DNA of 26,170 nucleotides, taken from NCBI GenBank assembly GCA_015487335.1, contig WFPZ01000117.1, positions 1 through 26,170 of the forward strand, written 5' to 3'. Below the pieces are notes generated by a model. It worked only from the letters and a program-made list of their open reading frames with translations. It was not told the DNA's origin and made no database searches. The stretch is from Paracoccaceae bacterium. GTDB lineage: Bacteria; Pseudomonadota; Alphaproteobacteria; Rhodobacterales; Rhodobacteraceae. Below are positions 14,052 through 21,653 of this stretch, piece by piece (within the stretch, counting starts at the first letter, position 1; every line of letters starts with the position of its first letter). A program made the position numbers and the translations under genes.

Positions 14052-15446
14052 GTGAGAATACTGACAGTAGACGACGATCCTATCGCCCGCTCGATGCTTT
14101 TCGAGGCACTCCGGATTTCCGGATACGACAACGTGACCCAGGCCGAGTCCGGCCCCGACGCGCTGCGCAAGATCAGGGCCGCTGCCACGCCCTTCGACTG
14201 TTTCCTGTTCGACATCCAGATGGATGGCATGGACGGGATCGAACTGTGCCGGACCGTCCGCCAGATGCCCGACTACCGGGAAACGCCCATCCTCATGGTC
14301 ACCGCACGGCACGAGAAATCATGGATTGATTCCGCCTTTGCCGCCGGGGCCACCGATTACGTGACCAAGCCCTTCGACATGCTGGAGCTGGGCACACGGG
14401 TGCGCATTGCCGAAGGGATCAGCGCGAAGATCAGGGAGATCGCCAAGCAGGAAGTGGAGATTTCCACCCTTGCCCGCAAGATGGAAGCGCTGGAGCGGCA
14501 CGTGCCGGCCGAGTACTGCGTCATCGCTCCGGGCTTCACCGGGCGGGACGAGTTCGAGCTGCGCCTCAAGAGGATACCGCGCGCCGATCTTCTGAAAACC
14601 TCGCTGGTGGTCTGCGAGATCTCCGGCTTCCATGAAATCGAGGCAGCCAGCGACGAGGCCGGCCTGGTCTCCCTTCTCGAGGATGCCGCCTCGGCCATCT
14701 CCAATGCCTTCGAGGGCCGAAAGCTGATGGCCACATATGGCGGGCAGGGCCTTTTCATGCTGGCGTTTCACGACCATCCGCCGACGGAATCGGAGCAGCT
14801 TGCCGCACAGCAGACGCTCAACCAGCTTCGCCTCGGCCATTCGCAAGGCTATCGCGGCTTCATCGCGCTGAAATTCCATCAGCCGGTGCAGTTCAACCAG
14901 CTGTCCGCCGAAGACCCGGTCGGCCTGGTACGCGCCGAACTGCACAGCGCCGGCGGAACCCCCGAAAGCCTGCATCTGGCCCTGGACGAGCGCCCCGTGA
15001 CCCGGCGCGAGCCGGCGGCGGCCCAGCAACAGCTGGAACAGCGCCTGCGCAACATGGTGCCGCATTACCTGGGGGTGCTCAACCAGTCCCTCGCCCGGCT
15101 CGATGTTCTCGGCGAGACCCTGCGAAAGGACAGCTGCACGCCGGGGGAAGTCTCCGAGGTCGGCCGCATCGCACACAAGATCGCCGGCGTCGCACCGACG
15201 CTCGGCTTCACCGAGCTGGGAGAACTGGCCTCGCGCACCGAGCGTGCTGCCTCCATGGCCGAAACCGGCGCGGGCTTCGAAAACCGCCTCTCGCTGCTCG
15301 AGGCGCCGCTGGACGAGCTGCTCGACTGCATCGAGGACACGATCGTGAACAACCTCGGCGACGACAGCACCGGCGCCCAGCCTCCCGTTCCCGCCGAAGT
15401 GGCCGCGCGGCATCTTCAGGGCGAGGAACCCCCCGGCGCTCCCTGA
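14052..15446 (+). CDS. Three-domain regulator: receiver, GGDEF-like region, Hpt
   Basis: 464 residues from the GTG at 14052, which sits 8 bp after a GGAGG (14039-14043). The receiver spans 1-120 (D7-D9, D54 in FLFDIQMDGMDG, K106 in VTKPFD). A short coiled-coil-like linker (about 122-150) leads to a degenerate GGDEF-like domain in which YGGQGLF (229-235) replaces the GGDEF loop. A C-terminal Hpt domain (about 325-435) has H375 in GRIAHKIAGVAPTLGF. It equals the adjacent split pair (receiver/GGDEF-like protein plus Hpt protein) joined in one chain. The tail after 436 is proline- and alanine-rich and probably disordered. A receiver and Hpt on one chain can pass phosphate to each other or compete for it; the output is unknown. 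Confidence 0.9.
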   Translation: MRILTVDDDPIARSMLFEALRISGYDNVTQAESGPDALRKIRAAATPFDCFLFDIQMDGMDGIELCRTVRQMPDYRETPILMVTARHEKSWIDSAFAAGATDYVTKPFDMLELGTRVRIAEGISAKIREIAKQEVEISTLARKMEALERHVPAEYCVIAPGFTGRDEFELRLKRIPRADLLKTSLVVCEISGFHEIEAASDEAGLVSLLEDAASAISNAFEGRKLMATYGGQGLFMLAFHDHPPTESEQLAAQQTLNQLRLGHSQGYRGFIALKFHQPVQFNQLSAEDPVGLVRAELHSAGGTPESLHLALDERPVTRREPAAAQQQLEQRLRNMVPHYLGVLNQSLARLDVLGETLRKDSCTPGEVSEVGRIAHKIAGVAPTLGFTELGELASRTERAASMAETGAGFENRLSLLEAPLDELLDCIEDTIVNNLGDDSTGAQPPVPAEVAARHLQGEEPPGAP

Positions 15447-15483
15447 CGAGACCGGCAGGGCGGCCTGCCCCGCATCCCGAGGC

Positions 15484-15506
15484 CCGCCGCCCGTTCCCGG
15501 CGGCGG
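15484..15506. repeat. GC-rich hairpin after the three-domain regulator
   Basis: Perfect 8-bp arms CCGCCGCC (15484-15491) and GGCGGCGG (15499-15506) with a 7-base loop lie 37 bp after the stop. No T-run follows, so it would be at best a weak terminator or an RNA-stabilising hairpin. Confidence 0.4.
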
Positions 15507-15595
15507 ATCGCTCTCCGGTCGACGGCGAGGCCCGGAGCATGGGGCCGCTTCACCCGAGGCATGCGCCCCTGTCTCCGGCACGGATCCGGTTGAAG

Positions 15596-15671
15596 TGGTG
15601 AGCCGTGCAGGATTCGAACCTGCGACCCACTGATTAAAAGTCAGTTGCTCTACCAACTGAGCTAACGGCCC
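15596..15671 (-). tRNA. tRNA-Lys (anticodon TTT)
   Basis: The minus strand gives a full cloverleaf: acceptor GGGCCGT with ACGGCTC (one G-U pair), D-arm AGCTCAGTTGGTAGAGC, anticodon stem ACTGA-type with loop CTTTTAA (anticodon TTT), T-arm with GGTTCGAATCC, discriminator A and encoded CCA (15596-15598). Confidence 0.96.
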
Positions 15672-15682
15672 ACTCGGGCGAG

Positions 15683-15711
15683 TGCCTACCGTCGCGCCCC
15701 TGGAGGGTCAA
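15683..15711 (-). promoter_or_regulatory. Candidate promoter of tRNA-Lys
   Basis: On the minus strand TTGACC (15706-15711), a 17-bp spacer and TAGGCA (15683-15688) precede the tRNA 5' end by 11 bp. The -35 is good and the -10 weak, as is common in this lineage. Confidence 0.5.
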
Positions 15712-15766
15712 GCAAAAATCTTGTGCCTCCTTTCAAATCGGCCGGGCGCGGGCTATATCGCCGTCC

Positions 15767-16603
15767 ATGCAGGATGCGCGCGCCGATACGGGCCTGGCCT
15801 TCATGAAGATGCACGGGCTGGGAAATGACTTCGTGATCATCGATTCACGAGGGCGGGCACCCGTGACCACGCCGGCGCTGGCGCGCGCGATGGGAGACAG
15901 GCACCGCGGCGTGGGTTTCGACCAGCTGGCCGAGATTCGCGATGGCGAAGACAGCGACATCTCGCTTGATTTCTGGAACGCCGACGGCACCCGCGCCGGG
16001 GCTTGCGGCAATGCCACCCGCTGCGTTGCCTCCCATGTCATGGACGAGACCGGCGCCAGCCGGCTGACCATCCGCACCGCGCGCGGGCTGCTCGAGGCAC
16101 GGCGCACCGAGGGCGGGATGGTCTCTGTCAACATGGGGCCGCCGCAGCGGGCATGGCGCGACATTCCCCTTGCCCGCGAGGTCGATACCCTGCACCTGCC
16201 GATCGAGGGCGATCCGGTGGCGGTGGGCATGGGCAACCCCCATTGCGTGTTCTTCGTCGAGGATGCCGAAGCCGTGGACGTGGCCGGCCGTGGCGCGGAA
16301 ATCGAACATCACCCGCTGTTTCCCGAGGCCACCAATGTGGAATTCGCCGAGGTGCGCGCGCCCGACGAGATCCGCATGCGGGTGTGGGAGCGCGGCACCG
16401 GCATCACGCTGGCCTGCGGCTCGGGAGCCTGCGCCACCGCCGTCGCGGCCCATCTGCGCGGGCTGGCGGGGCGGCACCTGCGCATGCAGCTCGATGGCGG
16501 CTGGCTGGAGCTGGACTGGCGCGAAGATGGCGTGTGGATGACCGGCCCGGTGGCTCATGTCTTCGACGCCACCCTTTCCCCCGCCTTTCTGGAGGGGCTG
16601 TGA
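15767..16603 (+). CDS. dapF: Diaminopimelate epimerase
   Basis: 278 residues. The enzyme interconverts LL- and meso-diaminopimelate for lysine and peptidoglycan synthesis. Both catalytic cysteines are seen: C80 in GACGNATRCVA and C217 in LACGSGACATA. The N-terminal MKMHGLGNDFV signature begins at residue 13; I keep the ATG at 15767, giving a short leader before it as is usual in this lineage, though M13 (15803) is possible. The stop overlaps the mtaB start (TGATG at 16601-16605), so the two genes are translationally coupled. Confidence 0.96.
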   Translation: MQDARADTGLAFMKMHGLGNDFVIIDSRGRAPVTTPALARAMGDRHRGVGFDQLAEIRDGEDSDISLDFWNADGTRAGACGNATRCVASHVMDETGASRLTIRTARGLLEARRTEGGMVSVNMGPPQRAWRDIPLAREVDTLHLPIEGDPVAVGMGNPHCVFFVEDAEAVDVAGRGAEIEHHPLFPEATNVEFAEVRAPDEIRMRVWERGTGITLACGSGACATAVAAHLRGLAGRHLRMQLDGGWLELDWREDGVWMTGPVAHVFDATLSPAFLEGL

Positions 16604-17874
16604 TGTCGGGGCGTGCCCCGCTCTTCGCCACCCTCGGCTGCCGGCTCAACGCCTACGAGAGCGAAGCGATGAAGGAGCTGGCCGCCGGCGCCGGGCTGCA
16701 CGATGCGATCGTGGTCAACACCTGCGCGGTCACCGCCGAGGCGGTGCGCAAGGCGCGCCAGGAAATCCGCCGCCTGCGCCGTGACAACCCCGGCGCGCGG
16801 CTGATCGTCACCGGCTGCGCCGCCCAGACGGAGCCCGAAACCTTTGCCGCCATGGACGAGGTGGACATGGTTGTCGGCAATGCCGAGAAGGTGCGCCCCG
16901 GCACCTGGGCGAGGCTGGCCGCGGGGCAGGATGGCGCCACCGAAAAGATTCTGGTGGACGACATCATGTCGGTGCGCGAAACCGCCGGGCACCTGATCGA
17001 CGGCTTCGGCACCCGCTCCCGCGCCTATGTGCAGGTGCAGAACGGCTGCGACCACCGCTGCACCTTCTGCATCATCCCCTACGGGCGGGGCAATTCGCGC
17101 TCGGTTCCCGCCGGGGTGATCGTCGAACAGATCCGCCGGCTGGTGGCGCGCGGCTACAACGAGGTGGTTCTCACCGGGGTGGATCTGACCAGCTGGGGGG
17201 CCGATCTGCCCGCCGCGCCACGGCTGGGCGATCTGGTGCGGCGCATCCTCAAACTGGTGCCCGAGCTGGCGCGGCTGCGGATTTCCTCGATCGATTCGAT
17301 CGAGGCCGACGAGGCGCTGATGCGGGCCATCGCCGAGGAGCCCCGGCTGATGCCGCATCTGCACCTCTCGCTTCAGGCCGGCGACGACATGATTCTCAAG
17401 CGGATGAAACGCCGGCATTCGCGCGACGACGCCATCCGCTTTTGCCGAGAGGCGCGCCGCCTGCGCCCCGAAATCACCTTCGGGGCCGATATCATCGCGG
17501 GTTTTCCCACCGAGACGGAAGAGATGTTCTCGCGCAGCCTCGATCTGGTACGCGAGTGCGGGCTGACATGGCTGCATGTCTTCCCCTATTCGCCGCGCAG
17601 GGGCACGCCGGCGGCGCGGATGCCGCAGGTGGATGGCGCGGTGATCCGCGAGCGCGCGGCGCGTCTGCGCGCCCTGGGCCGCCAGATGGTGGCCGAACAT
17701 CTGGCCGCCCAGCATGGCCTGCGCCACCGGATACTTCTGGAAAGCCCGCGCATGGGCCGCACCGAGCAGTTCGCCGAGGTGATGCTGGAAGAAGATGGCC
17801 CCGTGGGCGGGATCGTCGAGGCCGAAATTACCGGCCACGAAGGAGAGAGGCTTACCGCGCGCGCCTGCGCTTAG
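16603..17874 (+). CDS. mtaB: tRNA methylthiotransferase MtaB (t6A37 to ms2t6A37)
   Basis: 423 residues from the ATG overlapping the dapF stop. A radical-SAM enzyme that adds a methylthio group to t6A at position 37 of tRNAs reading ANN codons. The N-terminal cluster cysteines are C13 (LGCRLN), C41 (NTCAVT) and C72 (TGCAAQ); the radical-SAM motif is C149-X3-C153-X2-C156 (GCDHRCTFC). The start TLGCRLNAYESE and the FGADIIAGFPTETEEMF segment separate it from MiaB and RimO. The C-terminal TRAM-like part is short. It ends 3 bp before the convergent hydrolase gene. Confidence 0.95.
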   Translation: MSGRAPLFATLGCRLNAYESEAMKELAAGAGLHDAIVVNTCAVTAEAVRKARQEIRRLRRDNPGARLIVTGCAAQTEPETFAAMDEVDMVVGNAEKVRPGTWARLAAGQDGATEKILVDDIMSVRETAGHLIDGFGTRSRAYVQVQNGCDHRCTFCIIPYGRGNSRSVPAGVIVEQIRRLVARGYNEVVLTGVDLTSWGADLPAAPRLGDLVRRILKLVPELARLRISSIDSIEADEALMRAIAEEPRLMPHLHLSLQAGDDMILKRMKRRHSRDDAIRFCREARRLRPEITFGADIIAGFPTETEEMFSRSLDLVRECGLTWLHVFPYSPRRGTPAARMPQVDGAVIRERAARLRALGRQMVAEHLAAQHGLRHRILLESPRMGRTEQFAEVMLEEDGPVGGIVEAEITGHEGERLTARACA

Positions 17875-17877
17875 GTG

Positions 17878-19254
17878 CTAGACCTCCGCCTTGCTCAGCC
17901 TGTCGAGCATGGCGCCGAGGTGGCGGTCGTCGCGCTGGTCGAGGCTGTAGCGGCAGACCTGGGCGGCAAGTTCCGGGTGACCCCGCTCCAGCGCCAGGTT
18001 CGCGAGTTCCCGCTGATAGCGGGGAAAGTCGTGCCGGCGACGCAGCAGCCGGTGAAAGCCGTGCCTGTCCAGCGTGCCGTCTATGATGCGGCGGGCGATC
18101 TCCTGCAGGATGCCCATCTGGTGCAGCGAAGAGCCCAGCCGGTGCCCCAGCAGCGGGCAGCGCCAGTGGGTGACGTTCTCGCCGGTGAAGCGGGCCGCAT
18201 GGGCGGCGTCGGGCTTCACGTAGGGGTCGTACATGACATGCACCTGCGCCGCGGCCTTGCTGACTTCGGCCGCATCGCCGTATTCGCCGGAAAAATCGCG
18301 CGACCAGGCCTTCTTGTAGCGCATCTCCCAGGGCACCACCGCCTTGTCGAGGGTCGATTGCGGGCTGATGGCGAATACCGTGGCCCCGGGCGCAGCCGGG
18401 GAAAAGGCCGCCGCGGCATAGCCGCCCATGGAGGCACCGTAGAAGACCACCCGCCGGAACCGGCCGAAGAAGCCGCTGTCGCGCAGGCGGTTGAACTCTT
18501 CCGTCACCGCCTGATCGCGAAACCATGTCCAGCCGCCCGCCATCACCCCCAGCATCGACCAGCCTTGCGCCTCGATGAAGCCGAAGCCCCAGGGGCGCCG
18601 CTCTTCGCGCTTGGTCATGGCGATGTCGAGATTGTCGAAGGTGACGACCAGCGTGTCGCCGCGCGGAATGAACAGGAAGGAATGCTCGCCGCAATCGGTG
18701 AAGAAGCCGCCCTCGCCGGCCAGCTCGCGCGCAATCGCCGACCACGTGCCGGCCGGCTCGGAGGCCGGCTCGACCGACATGACGACAAGCCCGGGCTTTT
18801 CCCGCCTCGGCGGGATCAGGGTGTTGCAGCTGCCGTAGCGGTTGAGAAACGGATAGCTGCCCGAGCCCTTGCGCACCTCGATCACCAGCCGGGACTGCGC
18901 ATGCAGCACCCGGCCGAGGAAGCGCTCCAGCCCGGCGATCCTGTGCACCGAACCGAAGCCGTTGAGCGAGGCAATCACGTCGTATTTCCCGGCCATCTTG
19001 CGATGGGTCACCACTGAAACATCCGCCTCGTCGACGCCAAGGGCCTTCAGTTTCTCCAGATAGGCCGCGGCCTCGTCTTCGGAGATATCGGCAAAACGCC
19101 CCCTGGGCCTCAGCGAAACCAGATCGATTCGGGTGCCATAGCGGCGGTTCAGGGCGGCGGCCAGTTCGGGGGCCTGTCCGCCGATGTCGGCCATGCGCGC
19201 CACCTCGTCCAGATCCAGCGTGGCCAGAACCGCCTTCAGCTCATCCTGTTTCAC
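17878..19254 (-). CDS. Degenerate methyltransferase domain fused to alpha/beta-hydrolase-like domain
   Basis: 458 residues from a GTG at 19254 with GGAGG 9 bp upstream; the frame is open farther but enters the upstream gene. Residues 21-160 align by eye with the methyltransferase domain of the protein at 19944-21509: MADIGGQAPELAAALNRRYG matches VADIGCGYALADLVLYRRYG, and YDVIASLNGFG with LVIEVRKGSGSYPFLNRYG matches its later motifs. The glycine-rich SAM loop is altered, so activity is doubtful. Residues about 180-395 look like an alpha/beta hydrolase: nucleophile elbow FYGASMGGYAA (S275), candidate acid D343 and histidine H371. The last 60 residues are helical. The gene overlaps the FkbM gene by 14 bp. 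The substrate is unknown; deacylation or deacetylation of a glycan is one guess. Confidence 0.75.
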   Translation of the reverse strand: MKQDELKAVLATLDLDEVARMADIGGQAPELAAALNRRYGTRIDLVSLRPRGRFADISEDEAAAYLEKLKALGVDEADVSVVTHRKMAGKYDVIASLNGFGSVHRIAGLERFLGRVLHAQSRLVIEVRKGSGSYPFLNRYGSCNTLIPPRREKPGLVVMSVEPASEPAGTWSAIARELAGEGGFFTDCGEHSFLFIPRGDTLVVTFDNLDIAMTKREERRPWGFGFIEAQGWSMLGVMAGGWTWFRDQAVTEEFNRLRDSGFFGRFRRVVFYGASMGGYAAAAFSPAAPGATVFAISPQSTLDKAVVPWEMRYKKAWSRDFSGEYGDAAEVSKAAAQVHVMYDPYVKPDAAHAARFTGENVTHWRCPLLGHRLGSSLHQMGILQEIARRIIDGTLDRHGFHRLLRRRHDFPRYQRELANLALERGHPELAAQVCRYSLDQRDDRHLGAMLDRLSKAEV

Positions 19255-19951
19255 CTTCGAGCGCCTCCATCTGCCACCTGGGAATGCGACGAAACAGCAC
19301 CAGCCCCCCGCGGCTGACCTGCTGATCATAGGCGAACCCGGCAAGCGAAAGGGCATCGAAACACATCTTGACGCCGATGCGCTTGATCTTCCGGGTGTGG
19401 ATTTCAAGGAACACCTTGTTGACCCCGGTCAGGTCTGTGAGGGTGAACAGATCGCGCTCGCCGCCCTCGATATCGACGATCAGCGTATCGGCGCGAAATT
19501 CTCCGATCAGCTCCGACAGGCGCAGCGCCGGCACCTCGACGGCCTGCTCGTATTCCGCCTCGCCATCCAGCGAGGAGGCCCAGAACGGCTCTCGCACATA
19601 AAACGTGGCGGTGTCGCCCCGGGCCAGATCATCGAGCGCCACCGCATTGCGCACCTCCACCCCGGAAATGCCGTTGGCCCGGTGCACCCGGGAGATGAAT
19701 GCGCACAAGGAGGGGTTGGCCTCGACGCAGAGGATGTTCTTCACCCCCATCTCCCTGGCCAGAAAGGACGAGACGACACCGATTCCGGCACCCAGTTCGA
19801 TGATGCGGTCTTCAGGTTTGACGAATTTCCTGATCCCCGCCATCTCGGCGCGTTCGTAGCGGCCGTTCTCTATGGACTGGGCGATCTGCGGGGTGATGAC
19901 CGCCGGGTCGTTGGGAATGCGCAGCCCCGCGATTTCCAGAAAGTCATCCAT
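19241..19951 (-). CDS. FkbM-family SAM-dependent methyltransferase
   Basis: 236 residues. The SAM loop is ELGAGIG (52-58), followed by an acidic CVEANP strand (75-80). The FkbM hallmark IVDIEGGE (158-165) follows, with FLEIHTRKIK later. FkbM enzymes typically O-methylate sugars, polyketides or lipids. Its start overlaps the stop of the glycosyltransferase-methyltransferase gene by 8 bp and its end overlaps the hydrolase gene by 14 bp, so the three are one translational unit. A role in methylating the glycan made by the neighbouring transferases is likely but inferred. Confidence 0.9.
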   Translation of the reverse strand: MDDFLEIAGLRIPNDPAVITPQIAQSIENGRYERAEMAGIRKFVKPEDRIIELGAGIGVVSSFLAREMGVKNILCVEANPSLCAFISRVHRANGISGVEVRNAVALDDLARGDTATFYVREPFWASSLDGEAEYEQAVEVPALRLSELIGEFRADTLIVDIEGGERDLFTLTDLTGVNKVFLEIHTRKIKRIGVKMCFDALSLAGFAYDQQVSRGGLVLFRRIPRWQMEALEGETG

Positions 19952-21509
19952 CCGGACCGTCGCGCACTGTCAGGACGGTGGAATACTTCCCGTGCTTTTT
20001 CAGCACGCTGACCTTGCCGAAGGCCTTCATGTAGGCCACCCCGCCCGTGCCCTTGCGGATGTCCAGCACGATCGCCCCGCCGGGCGAGACCTGATCGCGG
20101 AAGAAGGCGGCATAGGTTTCGGCCGGATAGTGGAAGCCGCAGGACGCCAGACTGATGGCGAGATCCACCGGGGGAACCTCCGAGAGGTCCTGCCTGTTGG
20201 GGTTGATCGTGGTGATCTTTTCGGGCGGCACGCCGTTGGCCTCGAGGAAGCGGCGCGCCTTGTCGAGGCTGGCATATCCGGCCCCCTCGCCGGCAAAGCC
20301 GAAATGGCGCTTGTCGCTGGTTTCGATGTCGATCAGCACCAGATCGCAGCCGTAGCGGCGGTAAAGCACCAGATCGGCCAGGGCATAGCCGCAGCCGATG
20401 TCGGCCACGCGCCGGGGCCTGAGCGGGTCGGTGGCATCGGTGAAGTAGGAGCACTCCCTCCGGGCCACCTCCATGACGCCGTCGAGGATCTGCGCGCGGT
20501 TGCGGCGGGCAAACTCCAGGATCGGTCCGTCGTCGCCCTCCATCCAGGCCCGGATCTCGCGCCCGGCATTGCCCACCTCCGAGCGCTGCAGGACGAAATT
20601 CGCCACGTCCTCGTCGCCGAACATCGAAAAGTCCACTTCCGACTCGCCCATCTCGCCCTCTGCCTCCTGCCTTGCCCCCTGCATCATCCACCTGGTCGGC
20701 TCGGGGTCTATCCTGTGGGTTTTCAGCAGCTCGGCCACGAACGAGCCCTGAGGCGGCACGCCGCCATGCCTGGCCACGATATTGCGGAACCGCCGCCCCC
20801 AGAAATGAATCGAGAGCGTATCCTCCCGGATCAGCCGGCGCGCCTTGCGCAGCCGGGCCGGATTGAGCGACACGCCGGTGATCGCGAACGGGTAGGGATA
20901 GAGCACATGGCCGGGGAAGGAATGCTCTATCTCGCCGGTTTCCTTCAGGAACCATGTCAGCGCATTGGGCCCCCACACCCCCCAGGGCAGCAGCGAGACA
21001 TGCACGCCTTCGCCCTTGTCCTTCAGCTCCTGCAGCTCTTCGCGCTTGCGGGCGGGAAACCACGGGGGAACGGGGTATTCGTCTTCGGTGAACTCCAGCA
21101 TCCGCGCCAGCGTCCGGCTTGATTTCGGCAGCCCCAGCACGCCGTTGTTCACCTGCGGCTTCTCGTCGGAGATCCAGCCATGGAAATGGCCGTTTTCCGG
21201 TTTTTCCCACGGCCGGCAGCAGTAGGCATCGGTATCGGCCCAGATGTGATCCGTCTGCGCCAGCATGTGCAGGCGGAAGACATCGGCATGATAGGCCGGG
21301 CTGCCCGTCCTGGCATGGCGGATGATCCGTTCGGTAGGCAGGATGGAGGACGCATCCCCGATCTTCACGCCTTCGGGAACGTTCGCCACCTCGTCATAGG
21401 CATAAAGCGTCACCTCGTGCCCGTGGTCCAGAAAGGACTGCAAACACAGCTGTTCGAGCCAGGACAACTCCCTGCCGATCCACAGGGTTCCAATCGATGC
21501 CAGAGCCAT
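19944..21509 (-). CDS. DXD glycosyltransferase fused to SAM methyltransferase
   Basis: 521 residues. The N-terminal part (1 to about 270) resembles sugar-binding-region glycosyltransferases of the capsular/Lgt5 type: TLWIGRELSWLEQLCLQSF at the start, then AYHADVFRLHMLAQ and the DXD motif D92-T-D94 in IWADTDAYCCRPW. A linker of about 90 residues leads to a methyltransferase domain (about 365-521) with SAM loop DIGCGYA (370-376), acidic strand LIDIE, and DLAISLASCGFHYP. The fusion suggests that a sugar is added and then methylated, or that the methyltransferase acts on the same acceptor. The ATG at 21509 follows AAGGGCGG. A candidate promoter lies at 21595-21623. Confidence 0.85.
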   Translation of the reverse strand: MALASIGTLWIGRELSWLEQLCLQSFLDHGHEVTLYAYDEVANVPEGVKIGDASSILPTERIIRHARTGSPAYHADVFRLHMLAQTDHIWADTDAYCCRPWEKPENGHFHGWISDEKPQVNNGVLGLPKSSRTLARMLEFTEDEYPVPPWFPARKREELQELKDKGEGVHVSLLPWGVWGPNALTWFLKETGEIEHSFPGHVLYPYPFAITGVSLNPARLRKARRLIREDTLSIHFWGRRFRNIVARHGGVPPQGSFVAELLKTHRIDPEPTRWMMQGARQEAEGEMGESEVDFSMFGDEDVANFVLQRSEVGNAGREIRAWMEGDDGPILEFARRNRAQILDGVMEVARRECSYFTDATDPLRPRRVADIGCGYALADLVLYRRYGCDLVLIDIETSDKRHFGFAGEGAGYASLDKARRFLEANGVPPEKITTINPNRQDLSEVPPVDLAISLASCGFHYPAETYAAFFRDQVSPGGAIVLDIRKGTGGVAYMKAFGKVSVLKKHGKYSTVLTVRDGPDG

Positions 21510-21594
21510 GCCCGCCCTTCACTTCCTGCCTCCGGGCAGCTGCCTGCCCGTTTCACTGCCGCTTCAGCCCTCTTGCGGGGCCGGTTCGGGGCGG

Positions 21595-21623
21595 ATCATG
21601 GCTCTGAGCCCCTGTCTTGTCAA
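21595..21623 (-). promoter_or_regulatory. Candidate promoter for the glycosyltransferase-methyltransferase operon
   Basis: On the minus strand TTGACA (21618-21623), a 17-bp spacer and CATGAT (21595-21600) lie about 86 bp before the ATG at 21509. The -35 is a perfect consensus and the -10 is weak. It suggests that the last three genes can be transcribed apart from the two glycosyltransferases upstream. Confidence 0.5.
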
Positions 21624-21653
21624 CGAAACCATGCGCCTTCGCGCGGGGCTCAG
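21604..21653. repeat. 9-bp inverted repeat around the putative promoter
   Basis: Arms CTGAGCCCC (21604-21612) and GGGGCTCAG (21645-21653) are separated by 32 bases and flank the putative -35. The right arm includes the stop codon of the 21650-23941 gene. It could fold as an RNA hairpin at the end of that gene, or bind a regulator; no T-run is present. Confidence 0.35.

Noticed and set aside
13831..14055. 74-residue open frame between the receiver-only gene and the three-domain regulator
   Set aside because: No ribosome-binding site, no recognisable sequence, and it runs into the GTG start of the next gene.
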